Assembly: GCA_937928385.1 (NCBI GenBank)
Contig: CALEZD010000086.1
Location: 1 to 7,316, forward strand
Length of the DNA: 7,316 nucleotides
Origin: an uncultured Bacteroidota bacterium
GTDB lineage: Bacteria > Bacteroidota > Bacteroidia > Chitinophagales > Chitinophagaceae
Direction: 5' to 3'
Below, piece after piece: positions 1 to 6,031 of the stretch. The position numbers and the translations under genes are program-made. Under the pieces are notes generated by a model, which did no database searches, was not told the origin of the DNA, and saw nothing but the letters and a program-made list of their open reading frames with translations. Each line of letters opens with the position of its first letter. The first letter of the stretch is position 1.

Positions 1-112
1 GTAATGTACTTAGTGAATTTGGCCATAATAATCAGCCTAAGTTAAGTGTTTACAGGCAGGTACAGATATATGGTTATATTTTTTAACAACACATAAACTG
101 ATAAGGGTTGAT

Positions 113-120
113 TAACTTTG
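113..120 (+). promoter_or_regulatory. Bacteroidota-type -7 promoter box of the ABC-2 permease gene
   Basis: The bases TAACTTTG match the Bacteroidota housekeeping -7 consensus TAnnTTTG exactly and end 8 bases before the ATG at 129. No TTTG lies at the expected -33 distance (around 90-93), so the upstream half is weak or absent. Transcription would start at about 124-127, giving a leader of only a few bases. This also excludes the in-frame TTG at 108 as a start codon, because it lies upstream of the likely transcription start. Confidence 0.6.
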
Positions 121-128
121 CGCCTTAT

Positions 129-1238
129 ATGTCTCAAAAGCAGCAATATAGCAATACGAGGGCTCTTTTTGCACTGACCCGCGCCAGTCTTCAATCTACC
201 ATGAAGAGCCCATCGGCCATTGTATTCAGTATCGCCTTTCCTATGGTATTCATACTGGTATTTGGTTTTCTTGGCAGTTCCGGCATTTTCAGGATGAACG
301 CGGCTATTGCCCCAGGTAGCGACACTGCCAATGCACTGTACCAATCACTTAAAAGCAACGTAGCTATATCCTGGGTAGAAGTAAGCGACACTACACAAAC
401 CAACAAATTGCTCAGCGAAGGGGATATAGTAGCACTGGTTCACATTAGCAAACAACCGGAAGGACAAACACCGCAATATAACATCAGGCTAAGTTCCGCA
501 ATATCCCAAATAGATAAAGTAGCCCAACTGGAAGCCATCATCAAAACCACACTGCAAGACGCCGATACGCTGATAAAAGGGCGTACACAGGCACTTGCAC
601 ATATAGATAAAGACATCGCCACTATCAGGGAGTTTAAAACCATAGATTTCATACTACCCGGCCAGTTAGGTTTCTCGCTGCTGGCAGGCAGCATATTCGG
701 CACAGCTTTTATTTTTTTCAGCCTGAGGGAAACGTTGGTGCTGAAGCGTTTTTTTGCCACTCCCGTCCGCCGGGAGGCTATATTGTTGGGAGAAGGGATA
801 GCCAGGCTGGTTTTCCAGTTGCTGGGTGCGGCTGTAATAATATCTGTAGGCTATTTTGCTTTTGGTTATACGTTAATCAATGGTTTTGTCACATTTTTAG
901 AAATGCTGGCATTGTGTACACTGGCTATCCTGGTATTTATGGGCTTCGGGTTCATCATCAGCGGGCTTGCCAAAAACCAGAGTACCATACCACCATTATC
1001 TAACCTGGTAACATTACCACAGTTTTTGCTGGCGGGTACGTTCTTCCCTATTGATGTCTTTCCCGCATGGTTGCAGCCTATATGCCGCATACTACCCCTT
1101 ACCTACCTGAATGACGCCCTGCGTAAGGTAGCTTTTGAAGACGCGGGCTTTGCTGAACTGCGCTGGGATATTCTTATGTTGCTGGTGTGGGCAGTAGTTA
1201 TTTACGCAGTAGCTGCCAGGGTATTCAAGTGGGAATAA
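129..1238 (+). CDS. ABC-2 type transporter permease
   Basis: Membrane permease of an ABC-2 type exporter, 369 residues from ATG 129, the usual size for YhhJ/YbhR-like permeases. Hydrophobic segments lie at about residues 29-50, 180-200, 227-247, 255-280, 290-310 and 346-364. The long polar stretch at 51-178 between the first two is the periplasmic domain typical of this subgroup. The ABC-2 signature is in the part running LAGTFFPIDVFPAWLQP (301-317) and ILPLTYLNDALRKV (321-334). Such proteins pair with a separate cytoplasmic ATPase to export drugs, lipids or polysaccharide precursors; no ATPase gene is visible, and the 128 bases upstream are non-coding. The substrate cannot be told from sequence. 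The in-frame TTG at 108 is a less likely start because a -7 promoter box lies between it and the ATG. The stop at 1236-1238 directly abuts the stop of the convergent gene. Confidence 0.9.
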   Translation: MSQKQQYSNTRALFALTRASLQSTMKSPSAIVFSIAFPMVFILVFGFLGSSGIFRMNAAIAPGSDTANALYQSLKSNVAISWVEVSDTTQTNKLLSEGDIVALVHISKQPEGQTPQYNIRLSSAISQIDKVAQLEAIIKTTLQDADTLIKGRTQALAHIDKDIATIREFKTIDFILPGQLGFSLLAGSIFGTAFIFFSLRETLVLKRFFATPVRREAILLGEGIARLVFQLLGAAVIISVGYFAFGYTLINGFVTFLEMLALCTLAILVFMGFGFIISGLAKNQSTIPPLSNLVTLPQFLLAGTFFPIDVFPAWLQPICRILPLTYLNDALRKVAFEDAGFAELRWDILMLLVWAVVIYAVAARVFKWE

Positions 1239-3461
1239 TTACCTGATAAGAATAAAAGAACCGCCGGACTTTTCTTCATGGCCTGTTATACATTTTGCTT
1301 TCAGTAGGTAATGATAACTGCCTACTTCGCAAGGTTTGTTCAAAAAAGACCCGTCCCATTTTTGTCTTGGATCGGATGAGACATATACCCTTTGTCCCCA
1401 TCTGTCATACACCGACAAGAGATAAAAATCCACATTACCATAAGTAAGCGGGTGCCACCCATCGTTGACACCATCTCCATTGGGCGTAAATGCACCGGGA
1501 TAAGTGAACAGGCAACATTGCTCTATATCATCAAAGACTAATGTATCAGTCGCACTGCAATTGTACTCGCTATAGCCGGTTACCACAAATGTTTGCGGCC
1601 CGTAGATATTTACATAAGGTTTATCATCCTGAACACGGATTTTGTCAGCCGGCTCCCATTCATACCTAACCCCGCCTGTTGCTACCAGGTATATACCATC
1701 CCCAACACATGCATGGCCTCCTTCATTAGCAATGTCAATACCCGGGTATGCATGTACGTATACATCCATCGTGTCCGATACTGATTCACATACTTTTACT
1801 TTTTGGTTCAGCAGCCATTGATAATGCCTTACACTATCTGTAGTATAAACAGGTATATCATTTAAACGTACACCATCTATATTGTACCATTGCACAGTAC
1901 CGCCGTTTGTTGGCACAGGATTGAGCAATCGTTCCGCCTCATACAGGCAATGATGTATATCTTCAAACTCCGGCGGATAAGGGTATATGCCCCCATCCAC
2001 TACATCAAATATATGTACGGTACTGCATGGCAAATGGTCTGCATATACCAGCAATGTGTAGCTACCTTCCCTGAAACTATCAACAATACTACCAGCACCT
2101 GATATGTACTCTGCCACAATACTGCCATTACTGCCGGTTATCTTCATGCTGTATGGCTTTAGCCCCCCGTTGACAGTGAATTGCATTTTCTGCTTGTACA
2201 GGCAGTTGGTAGGCTGCACAACTTCATGAACCACAGTAAAGGGTTCCACAATTCTTATGGTGTAGGCCATAGACTGGTTGCCCGGTATAGGGCATGCGCC
2301 ATCATTATACTGCACATAAAAAGTATAATTGCCCGGCACTACATTTTTTATTTCCCATTCAAAATAAATTTCAGGAGCAGGGCTGCCGTTATTGACAATA
2401 TTCACTGAGGCACCGGACGGAATATTAGCAATTGCTACCTGGATATTATCACCATTGTTATCACGTACGGGTATAGTGAAACTTACTTTTTCTTCACCTG
2501 TGCAAATGTTGACTGTATTACCCTCTGCCCTGCCGCCTGTAATAGTTGCCGGGTCAATATCTCCATAAGGTGCGGCATTAATGCAGTCACCCGTCATAAA
2601 GAAAGTCATTCCCCTCATGCTGCTGCCTACCAATTTCCCATTTCGGTATTCCTCTACCTTATTGACTAAAAAAGCTACTTCATGCTTTACAGGAATAAAG
2701 GTTAGCTGGCCGTTTATGGTATTATAAGTAAAGCTGCCCTGCTGTGCGGCAAATGGCTCAGTAGCTGTATATGGCGGTATATACTCCGTTACTAAAGCGT
2801 TCAGATTAAGAGGAGACACGAGTGAAAACTGCAACTCATCAAAGTCGCTATCCACTGCTCCCTGGTTATATTGCTGTAGTTGGTGCAGGCAATACCGCGG
2901 TATGGGTATAGTAGTATATGCAGGTGTGGAATTAGGGCCGCCTATATTGTTCAGTGTTGCTTCCAGGTATAGGTGTGGGTCGAGGCCTGTATTGTTTTTA
3001 ATATTGGATATATAAGTACTTAAGCCCGTCTGCGATTTGCCTGTACTATCCAATTCCCCGGCAAAGATAATTCTCCATTGTTCTGCCGGCCCCAACTCTG
3101 TGGTGGCAGTATACACAAACCTGGTGATACCCGGCACTGTGCCTTGTAAAGTGACACAAGTGGTATTATTTATTTCCAGCGGGCATACATTGGTTACCTC
3201 TACCCTTTGGTTCGTTTCCTCGTTAAGTACCATTGTATAAAATCCGCCCTGCTCATTCAGTACTGTAATCCTGGGCTTACCGATTTTCAAATGAGGGAAT
3301 GCACCTCCGGAACATTCACCATACAATGTCAAACTGATTTTATATAGATTACCTGAAATATGGCTGTACAATAGCTCCCCACCTACAATATGATTGGCCC
3401 TTATGCTATTGCATATCAGAACCAAAGACAATAATAATATGGTAAACGGGGTGATTTTCAT
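1239..3461 (-). CDS. Secreted T9SS type B cargo protein with CHU_C (gliding-motility-associated C-terminal) domain
   Basis: Secreted protein of 740 residues. Residues 1-22 form a Sec signal peptide (basic start, hydrophobic core TILLLSLVLIC, likely cleavage after SIRA). The mature protein opens with NHIVGGELLYSHISGNLYKISLTLY, a start I associate with large Bacteroidota surface proteins of this group. Residues about 311-405 look like an Ig/PKD-like beta domain, and 415-490 resemble an SprB-type repeat (NGGLKPYSMKITG). The C-terminal domain (about 649-740) carries the CHU_C hallmarks: TYPGAFTPNGDGVND at 653-667, YDRWGQRVY at 685-693, WDG at 702-704, and the final SGGSFILIR. This domain is known as the type B signal for export by the type IX secretion system. 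Seventeen cysteines lie outside the signal peptide, which suggests disulfides in an extracellular protein. A role in adhesion or surface structure is inferred; no catalytic motif is seen. The gene is divergent from the SDR gene and convergent with the permease. Confidence 0.88.
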   Translation of the reverse strand: MKITPFTILLLSLVLICNSIRANHIVGGELLYSHISGNLYKISLTLYGECSGGAFPHLKIGKPRITVLNEQGGFYTMVLNEETNQRVEVTNVCPLEINNTTCVTLQGTVPGITRFVYTATTELGPAEQWRIIFAGELDSTGKSQTGLSTYISNIKNNTGLDPHLYLEATLNNIGGPNSTPAYTTIPIPRYCLHQLQQYNQGAVDSDFDELQFSLVSPLNLNALVTEYIPPYTATEPFAAQQGSFTYNTINGQLTFIPVKHEVAFLVNKVEEYRNGKLVGSSMRGMTFFMTGDCINAAPYGDIDPATITGGRAEGNTVNICTGEEKVSFTIPVRDNNGDNIQVAIANIPSGASVNIVNNGSPAPEIYFEWEIKNVVPGNYTFYVQYNDGACPIPGNQSMAYTIRIVEPFTVVHEVVQPTNCLYKQKMQFTVNGGLKPYSMKITGSNGSIVAEYISGAGSIVDSFREGSYTLLVYADHLPCSTVHIFDVVDGGIYPYPPEFEDIHHCLYEAERLLNPVPTNGGTVQWYNIDGVRLNDIPVYTTDSVRHYQWLLNQKVKVCESVSDTMDVYVHAYPGIDIANEGGHACVGDGIYLVATGGVRYEWEPADKIRVQDDKPYVNIYGPQTFVVTGYSEYNCSATDTLVFDDIEQCCLFTYPGAFTPNGDGVNDGWHPLTYGNVDFYLLSVYDRWGQRVYVSSDPRQKWDGSFLNKPCEVGSYHYLLKAKCITGHEEKSGGSFILIR

Positions 3462-3490
3462 GAATAGTACCTGTTGCGGGTATAACTAAT

Positions 3491-3498
3491 CAAACGAA
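3491..3498 (-). promoter_or_regulatory. Possible -7 box of the CHU_C gene
   Basis: Read on the minus strand this is TTCGTTTG, one mismatch from TAnnTTTG. It would start transcription at about 3485-3487, some 25 bases before the ATG at 3461, a normal leader length. No TTTG is found at the usual 19-base distance upstream, so the call is weak. The 123-base divergent gap to the SDR gene is otherwise AT-rich with no clear operator. Confidence 0.3.
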
Positions 3499-3571
3499 TC
3501 TATTCTTTATTTATTATACATATACGTTACCAAATTATTATTCTGCTTATTAGGGTTTTATTCATTTGGAT

Positions 3572-3579
3572 TATCTTAG
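3572..3579 (+). promoter_or_regulatory. -7 promoter box of the SDR gene, next to its start codon
   Basis: TATCTTAG differs from the Bacteroidota -7 consensus TAnnTTTG at one base and ends only 5 bases before the ATG at 3585. A transcript from it would be leaderless or nearly so. There is no Shine-Dalgarno sequence in front of the ATG, which fits. The -33 region shows no TTTG at the expected spacing. Confidence 0.42.
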
Positions 3580-3584
3580 CGCAC

Positions 3585-4457
3585 ATGAAAGTATTTATCG
3601 CAGGCGCATCAGGATTGGTTGGCGGCAACTGCCTGAAACATTTTACAGAGCAGGGCTGGGATGTTACAGGTTCCTATTTCTCTTATGAAGTGCCGGGCAC
3701 TGTTTACTACAACACCCTGCAACCGGGGGATGAAAAAAACTTTGACATAAAAACTTTCAACCCTGATGTGATAGTACACTGCGGGGCAATGACACATGTG
3801 GACAACTGCGAACTGCAGCCCGAGGAGAGCTACCTGCAAACCGTTCAGAGCACTATTAACCTGGTGCAGGTAGCCAAAGAATGTAACGCGCGGTTTGTAT
3901 ATATGTCTACCGACTATGTATTTGATGGCCACGATGGCCCCTACCGCGAAGAAGATGAGGTGAACCCGATAAGCGTATATGGCAGGCATAAACTGGAAGC
4001 CGAACAATATGCATTGAATGAGATACCCGGAACATTAGTATTGCGTGTGACCAATATATACGGGCACGAGGCAAGGGGCAAAAACTTTATAGCACGTATT
4101 GTACAGCAATGCAAAGACAAACAAAAGCTAACGCTCAAACTCCCCTACGACCAGTATGCCTGCCCCACCAATGCATGGGATATTGCACGGTGCATGTACC
4201 TTTTACTGAGAGATAATAAAACAGGTATTTATCACATAGGTGGTACGGACTATACCAACCGTGTGCAACTGGCTCTGCGTGTGTTGCAATATTTTCCTGA
4301 TGCTGAGTATGACCTGGTGCCGCTAAATACCGAAGAATTAAAACAACCTGCAGCGCGCCCGTTGATTGGTGGTTTTGTAACTATGAAATTCAACCGGGAA
4401 TATCCCGATTTTCTCTTCGGAAATGTGGACGGCTTTCTGAAAGAGCTGACTACTTAA
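3585..4457 (+). CDS. RmlD-like SDR-family NAD(P)-dependent sugar-nucleotide reductase
   Basis: Extended short-chain dehydrogenase/reductase of 290 residues, close to the usual length of RmlD (dTDP-4-dehydrorhamnose reductase). The dinucleotide-binding motif GASGLVG is at residues 7-13, directly after the first beta strand MKVFIA. DVIVHCGAMTHVDNCE (61-76) matches the conserved RmlD stretch after the NAD site. The catalytic set is complete: S108-T109-D110-Y111 followed by VFDG, then Y132 and K136 in YGRHK. The C-terminal part (about 190-290), with CPTNAWDIAR and GIYHIGG, fits the substrate-binding region. RmlD reduces dTDP-4-dehydrorhamnose to dTDP-rhamnose. The other rhamnose genes are absent here, so the substrate is open and RmlD itself is not claimed. 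It appears to be a single-gene transcript with almost no leader. Confidence 0.87.
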   Translation: MKVFIAGASGLVGGNCLKHFTEQGWDVTGSYFSYEVPGTVYYNTLQPGDEKNFDIKTFNPDVIVHCGAMTHVDNCELQPEESYLQTVQSTINLVQVAKECNARFVYMSTDYVFDGHDGPYREEDEVNPISVYGRHKLEAEQYALNEIPGTLVLRVTNIYGHEARGKNFIARIVQQCKDKQKLTLKLPYDQYACPTNAWDIARCMYLLLRDNKTGIYHIGGTDYTNRVQLALRVLQYFPDAEYDLVPLNTEELKQPAARPLIGGFVTMKFNREYPDFLFGNVDGFLKELTT

Positions 4458-4477
4458 AGCGATTCTTTAGATTAGAA

Positions 4478-4485
4478 TAACTTTG
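4478..4485 (+). promoter_or_regulatory. Orphan -7 promoter box (TAACTTTG)
   Basis: An exact match to TAnnTTTG, identical to the box in front of the permease gene, 20 bases after the SDR stop codon. It has no clear TTTG partner at the -33 distance. A start at about 4489-4492 would place the stem-loop at 4491-4540 at the 5' end of a short RNA. Chance occurrence in AT-rich DNA is a real alternative. Confidence 0.3.
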
Positions 4486-4496
4486 CTTAGGTACAT

Positions 4497-4530
4497 AAAA
4501 AAATCCCGACTCACCTTGGTAAGTCGGGAT
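4497..4530 (-). terminator. Strong hairpin with T7 run on the minus strand
   Basis: The arms ATCCCGACT (4503-4511) and AGTCGGGAT (4522-4530) form a perfect 9-base-pair stem around a 10-base loop. The seven A bases at 4497-4503 become a T7 run immediately after the hairpin on the minus strand, the standard layout of an intrinsic terminator for leftward transcription. On the plus strand no T-run follows, so it does not look like a normal terminator for the SDR gene. No minus-strand gene lies to its right before hsp20, which makes its purpose unclear; it could end a small RNA. Confidence 0.6.
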
Positions 4531-4702
4531 AGGACTGTACTTACTAACCCATCGTAAGCATAGCAAATATCTAAAAAAGGATTTGCAAATGAAAATTATT
4601 TTTTTCTTTATATAAGTATATTTCCTCTGTCTGATAAGGTTTCTTTATAACTATTATTTATTTAATATAAAGACAGCATTATCCCATCCTGCACCAAATA
4701 TC

Positions 4703-4738
4703 CTGACTAATTGTTGTACAAAACAGAATTATTGTCAG
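4703..4738. repeat. Inverted repeat with two 2-base bulges upstream of hsp20
   Basis: Left arm CTGAC-TAATT-GTT (4703-4715) pairs with right arm AAC-AATTA-GTCAG (4722-4738) once AG at 4725-4726 and TT at 4732-4733 are bulged out: 13 base pairs around a 6-base loop. It lies about 23 bases upstream of the hsp20 -33 box. It could be a regulator site or an RNA hairpin, but the asymmetric bulges and AT-richness leave chance possible. It is not a CIRCE element. Confidence 0.35.
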
Positions 4739-4761
4739 TAATAATCATCTAAAAATGCCAT

Positions 4762-4794
4762 TTTGTCTTATTTTTTCGATTGGAATAGGGTTTG
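4762..4794 (+). promoter_or_regulatory. Probable hsp20 promoter
   Basis: TTTG at 4762-4765 is followed after 20 bases by TAGGGTTTG at 4786-4794. This resembles TTTG-N19-TAnnTTTG with one extra base inside the -7 box. Transcription would start near 4798-4800, giving a leader of about 50 bases. No CIRCE-type heat-shock operator is visible. Confidence 0.45.
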
Positions 4795-4848
4795 CAATAC
4801 CCTTCGTGTACACAAAAACAATTAAAACATCTTAAAAAGAATAAAACT

Positions 4849-5289
4849 ATGTACAAACACAGGAAAAATTTCATGATGACGCCATCCACTTTTTCAGGCA
4901 TGATGGACAATATGTTGTCCAACAAATGGGACCGTATGTTCTTTGATGATAACTGGAGCAATGTGACTGCACCGGTAAATATTAAAGAAACCGATAAGGC
5001 TTATCAACTTGAGGTGATAGCACCGGGACTGAAAAAAGAAGACTTCAACATCGGTGTTGAGAAAGACGTATTGACTATCTCTTACGAGAAAAAAGAAGAG
5101 CATACTGAAACGGCAGATAAGTACGTCAGGAACGAATACCAATACCGCTCTTTCAAAAGAAACTTTACACTGAGCGAGAAAATAAACGCAGCAGGTATAA
5201 CAGCGGGTTATACTGACGGGGTATTGAACATCACATTGCCCAAGACCGAGCCTGCAGAACCTACAGTAAAGAAAATAGACATAGCATAA
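4849..5289 (+). CDS. Hsp20 / alpha-crystallin family small heat-shock protein
   Basis: ATP-independent cytoplasmic holdase that binds unfolding proteins; 146 residues, typical for bacterial Hsp20. The N-terminal arm (1-38) is rich in Met and Phe (MMTPSTFSGMMDNML), as is common for substrate-binding arms. The alpha-crystallin domain spans about 39-132, opening with APVNIKETDKAYQLEVIAPGL and closing with the family's AxxxxGVL motif, here AGYTDGVLNITLPK (119-132). The C-terminal tail ends KKIDIA, where I143-D-I145 is the I-x-I motif used in oligomer assembly. The ATG at 4849 is preferred: the upstream in-frame TTG at 4792 lies inside the promoter and would add non-conserved residues. The A-rich leader lacks a clear Shine-Dalgarno sequence, as is usual in this phylum. 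The gene is monocistronic and followed by its own terminator. Confidence 0.93.
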   Translation: MYKHRKNFMMTPSTFSGMMDNMLSNKWDRMFFDDNWSNVTAPVNIKETDKAYQLEVIAPGLKKEDFNIGVEKDVLTISYEKKEEHTETADKYVRNEYQYRSFKRNFTLSEKINAAGITAGYTDGVLNITLPKTEPAEPTVKKIDIA

Positions 5290-5327
5290 GGTTGTTATAG
5301 ATAAGTAGCATAGAGTAAGTTGACAGT

Positions 5328-5353
5328 AGCAGGGTTTTTACCCTGCTTTTTTT
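5328..5353 (+). terminator. Intrinsic terminator of hsp20
   Basis: Perfect 8-base-pair stem AGCAGGGT (5328-5335) / ACCCTGCT (5340-5347) with a TTTT loop, running into seven T bases (5347-5353). It lies 38 bases after the hsp20 stop. The end of the T-run shares two bases with the stop codon of the convergent TetR gene (5352-5354). On the minus strand no T-run follows, so it serves hsp20 mainly. Confidence 0.88.
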
Positions 5354-5984
5354 ATGTCAGTTCGCTGCTGAATCTTTTTATCTCTTCTTTACCCTTGTCG
5401 GTAGCGATAATATGCAATAGCCCTGCCAGCCTGTTGATATATGTATTGATGGCTGTTACCCTGTCTTCTATTATTTCATCTACAGTTGCTTCTGATATCC
5501 AGAAACGGTTGGTGGTGGTTATGGCATGCAGGATGGTGTCCAGGTCCTGGGCTTTAGCTGTCTGGAAATATCCTGCCAGGAACAGTGATTTTAACTGCCT
5601 GTAGATTGCTTTTTTTCGTGCCACCTGCCTTTCTGCATATTGCCGGGCAAATTCATTATCCTGTTTCAACAGTAGCGGTAAACTAATGAATAGCGCCCTG
5701 TACTGATATTGATTGGAATAAATGCTGCGGTGCATATCCAGGAAGTTGTAGATGCTCGTTTCTTTTTCCTGCGATAATAACGCTTCATTGGTATCCGATA
5801 ACCTTTGGGTCAGCTCACGTATCAAGTCGTTTTTGGTAGGGAAATAATAAGTGATGTTCCCACCCTTCATATCCAATTCCTTGGCCAACTCCCTTACACC
5901 AGCGTATTCAATACCATGGGTATTGTACATCTCCAGCGCTTTGGCCACAATTTTTTCCTTAGTTGATATTTTTTCTTTTGACAT
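5352..5984 (-). CDS. TetR/AcrR family transcriptional regulator
   Basis: DNA-binding repressor of 210 residues, typical for the family. The N-terminal domain has the TetR layout: TKEKIVAKALEMYNTHGIEYAGVRELAKELDMKGGNITYYFPTKNDLI (8-55), with the helix-turn-helix at about 29-49 and the conserved YYFPTK segment (46-51). Residues 60-210 form the variable, all-helical ligand-binding and dimerisation part; its ligand cannot be predicted. The ATG at 5984 is chosen. An in-frame TTG at 6017 would add 11 residues, but these are encoded by the operator region and are not part of the domain. The gene is divergent from the cupin gene, with 47 bases between start codons, and the ATG itself lies within one of two identical-type palindromes, so autoregulation plus control of the cupin gene is the natural inference. 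Confidence 0.9.
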   Translation of the reverse strand: MSKEKISTKEKIVAKALEMYNTHGIEYAGVRELAKELDMKGGNITYYFPTKNDLIRELTQRLSDTNEALLSQEKETSIYNFLDMHRSIYSNQYQYRALFISLPLLLKQDNEFARQYAERQVARKKAIYRQLKSLFLAGYFQTAKAQDLDTILHAITTTNRFWISEATVDEIIEDRVTAINTYINRLAGLLHIIATDKGKEEIKRFSSELT

Positions 5985-6007
5985 TGTCAAGAACAATTTT
6001 ACCTTTG
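5977..6007 (+). promoter_or_regulatory. Promoter of the cupin gene (TTTG-N19-TACCTTTG)
   Basis: TTTG at 5977-5980, exactly 19 bases, then TACCTTTG at 6000-6007: a full match to the Bacteroidota consensus TTTG-N19-TAnnTTTG and the best promoter in the window. Transcription would start at about 6011-6014, leaving a leader of about 20 bases. Each box is overlapped by a copy of the TTGACNTTGTCAA palindrome, the expected layout for repression. Confidence 0.78.
5978..5990. promoter_or_regulatory. TetR operator candidate 1 (TTGACATTGTCAA)
   Basis: Inverted repeat TTGAC-ATT-GTCAA centred at 5984. It covers the -33 TTTG of the cupin promoter (three shared bases) and contains the start codon of the TetR gene (5982-5984). 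It is one of two near-identical palindromes in this gap. Binding by the adjacent TetR protein is inferred from position and symmetry. Confidence 0.7.
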
Positions 6008-6017
6008 ACGTTGTCAA
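6005..6017. promoter_or_regulatory. TetR operator candidate 2 (TTGACGTTGTCAA)
   Basis: Second copy, TTGAC-GTT-GTCAA centred at 6011, exactly 27 bases from the first centre; symmetry extends one base each side (TTTGACGTTGTCAAA, 6004-6018). It overlaps the TTTG of the cupin -7 box and the predicted transcription start. The two copies differ only at the first spacer base. Confidence 0.7.
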
Positions 6018-6021
6018 AAAT

Positions 6022-6027
6022 AGGTGA
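6022..6027 (+). promoter_or_regulatory. Ribosome binding site of the cupin gene
   Basis: AGGTGA ends 4 bases before the ATG at 6032. It is the only good Shine-Dalgarno-like sequence in front of a gene here and decides for ATG 6032 over the in-frame TTG at 5963, which lies upstream of the promoter. Confidence 0.6.
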
Positions 6028-6031
6028 TATT

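Larger units (their letters stand above)
4458..4848. other. Gene-free AT-rich stretch with structured elements
   Basis: These 391 bases between the SDR gene and hsp20 hold no credible coding region. They contain a perfect plus-strand TAACTTTG box at 4478-4485, a strong hairpin with a minus-strand T-run at 4497-4530, a small dyad GTAAG/CTTAC at 4540-4558, the palindrome ATTTGCAAAT at 4581-4590, an inverted repeat with bulges at 4703-4738, and the hsp20 promoter at 4762-4794 followed by a leader of about 50 bases. The part from about 4590 to 4690 is very AT-rich and I see nothing definite in it. Confidence 0.7.

Noticed and set aside
108..128. TTG at 108 as the permease start codon
   Set aside because: The -7 box TAACTTTG at 113-120 lies downstream of it, so the TTG would not be in the main transcript.
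440..1090. Minus-strand frames opposite the permease gene (440-760 and 866-1090)
   Set aside because: Both are shadows of a well-conserved membrane protein and show no family resemblance.
3609..4007. A 132-codon open frame on the minus strand
   Set aside because: It lies wholly inside the SDR gene, whose catalytic motifs are complete. The antisense translation has no recognisable domain and no start signal.
4581..4590. Perfect 10-base palindrome ATTTGCAAAT
   Set aside because: It is short, AT-rich and distant from any promoter box, so chance is the simplest explanation.
4563..4605. GCAAAT/ATTTGC stem before a T7 run as a plus-strand terminator
   Set aside because: The stem has only 6 base pairs, a 12-base loop, and a 12-base gap before the T-run, which is not the layout of an intrinsic terminator.
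4749..4961. A 70-codon minus-strand frame reaching from inside hsp20 into its upstream region
   Set aside because: It overlaps the hsp20 start and promoter, is low-complexity, and has no promoter or ribosome site. It could have explained the minus-strand terminator at 4497-4530, but it ends more than 200 bases before it.
5320..5604. A 94-codon plus-strand hydrophobic frame opposite the TetR gene
   Set aside because: It begins inside the hsp20 terminator and is antisense to the TetR C-terminal domain; the apparent hydrophobicity is a by-product of the opposite strand.
5963..6031. TTG at 5963 as the cupin start codon
   Set aside because: The added residues would be encoded by the promoter and both operators; ATG 6032 has the ribosome site AGGTGA.
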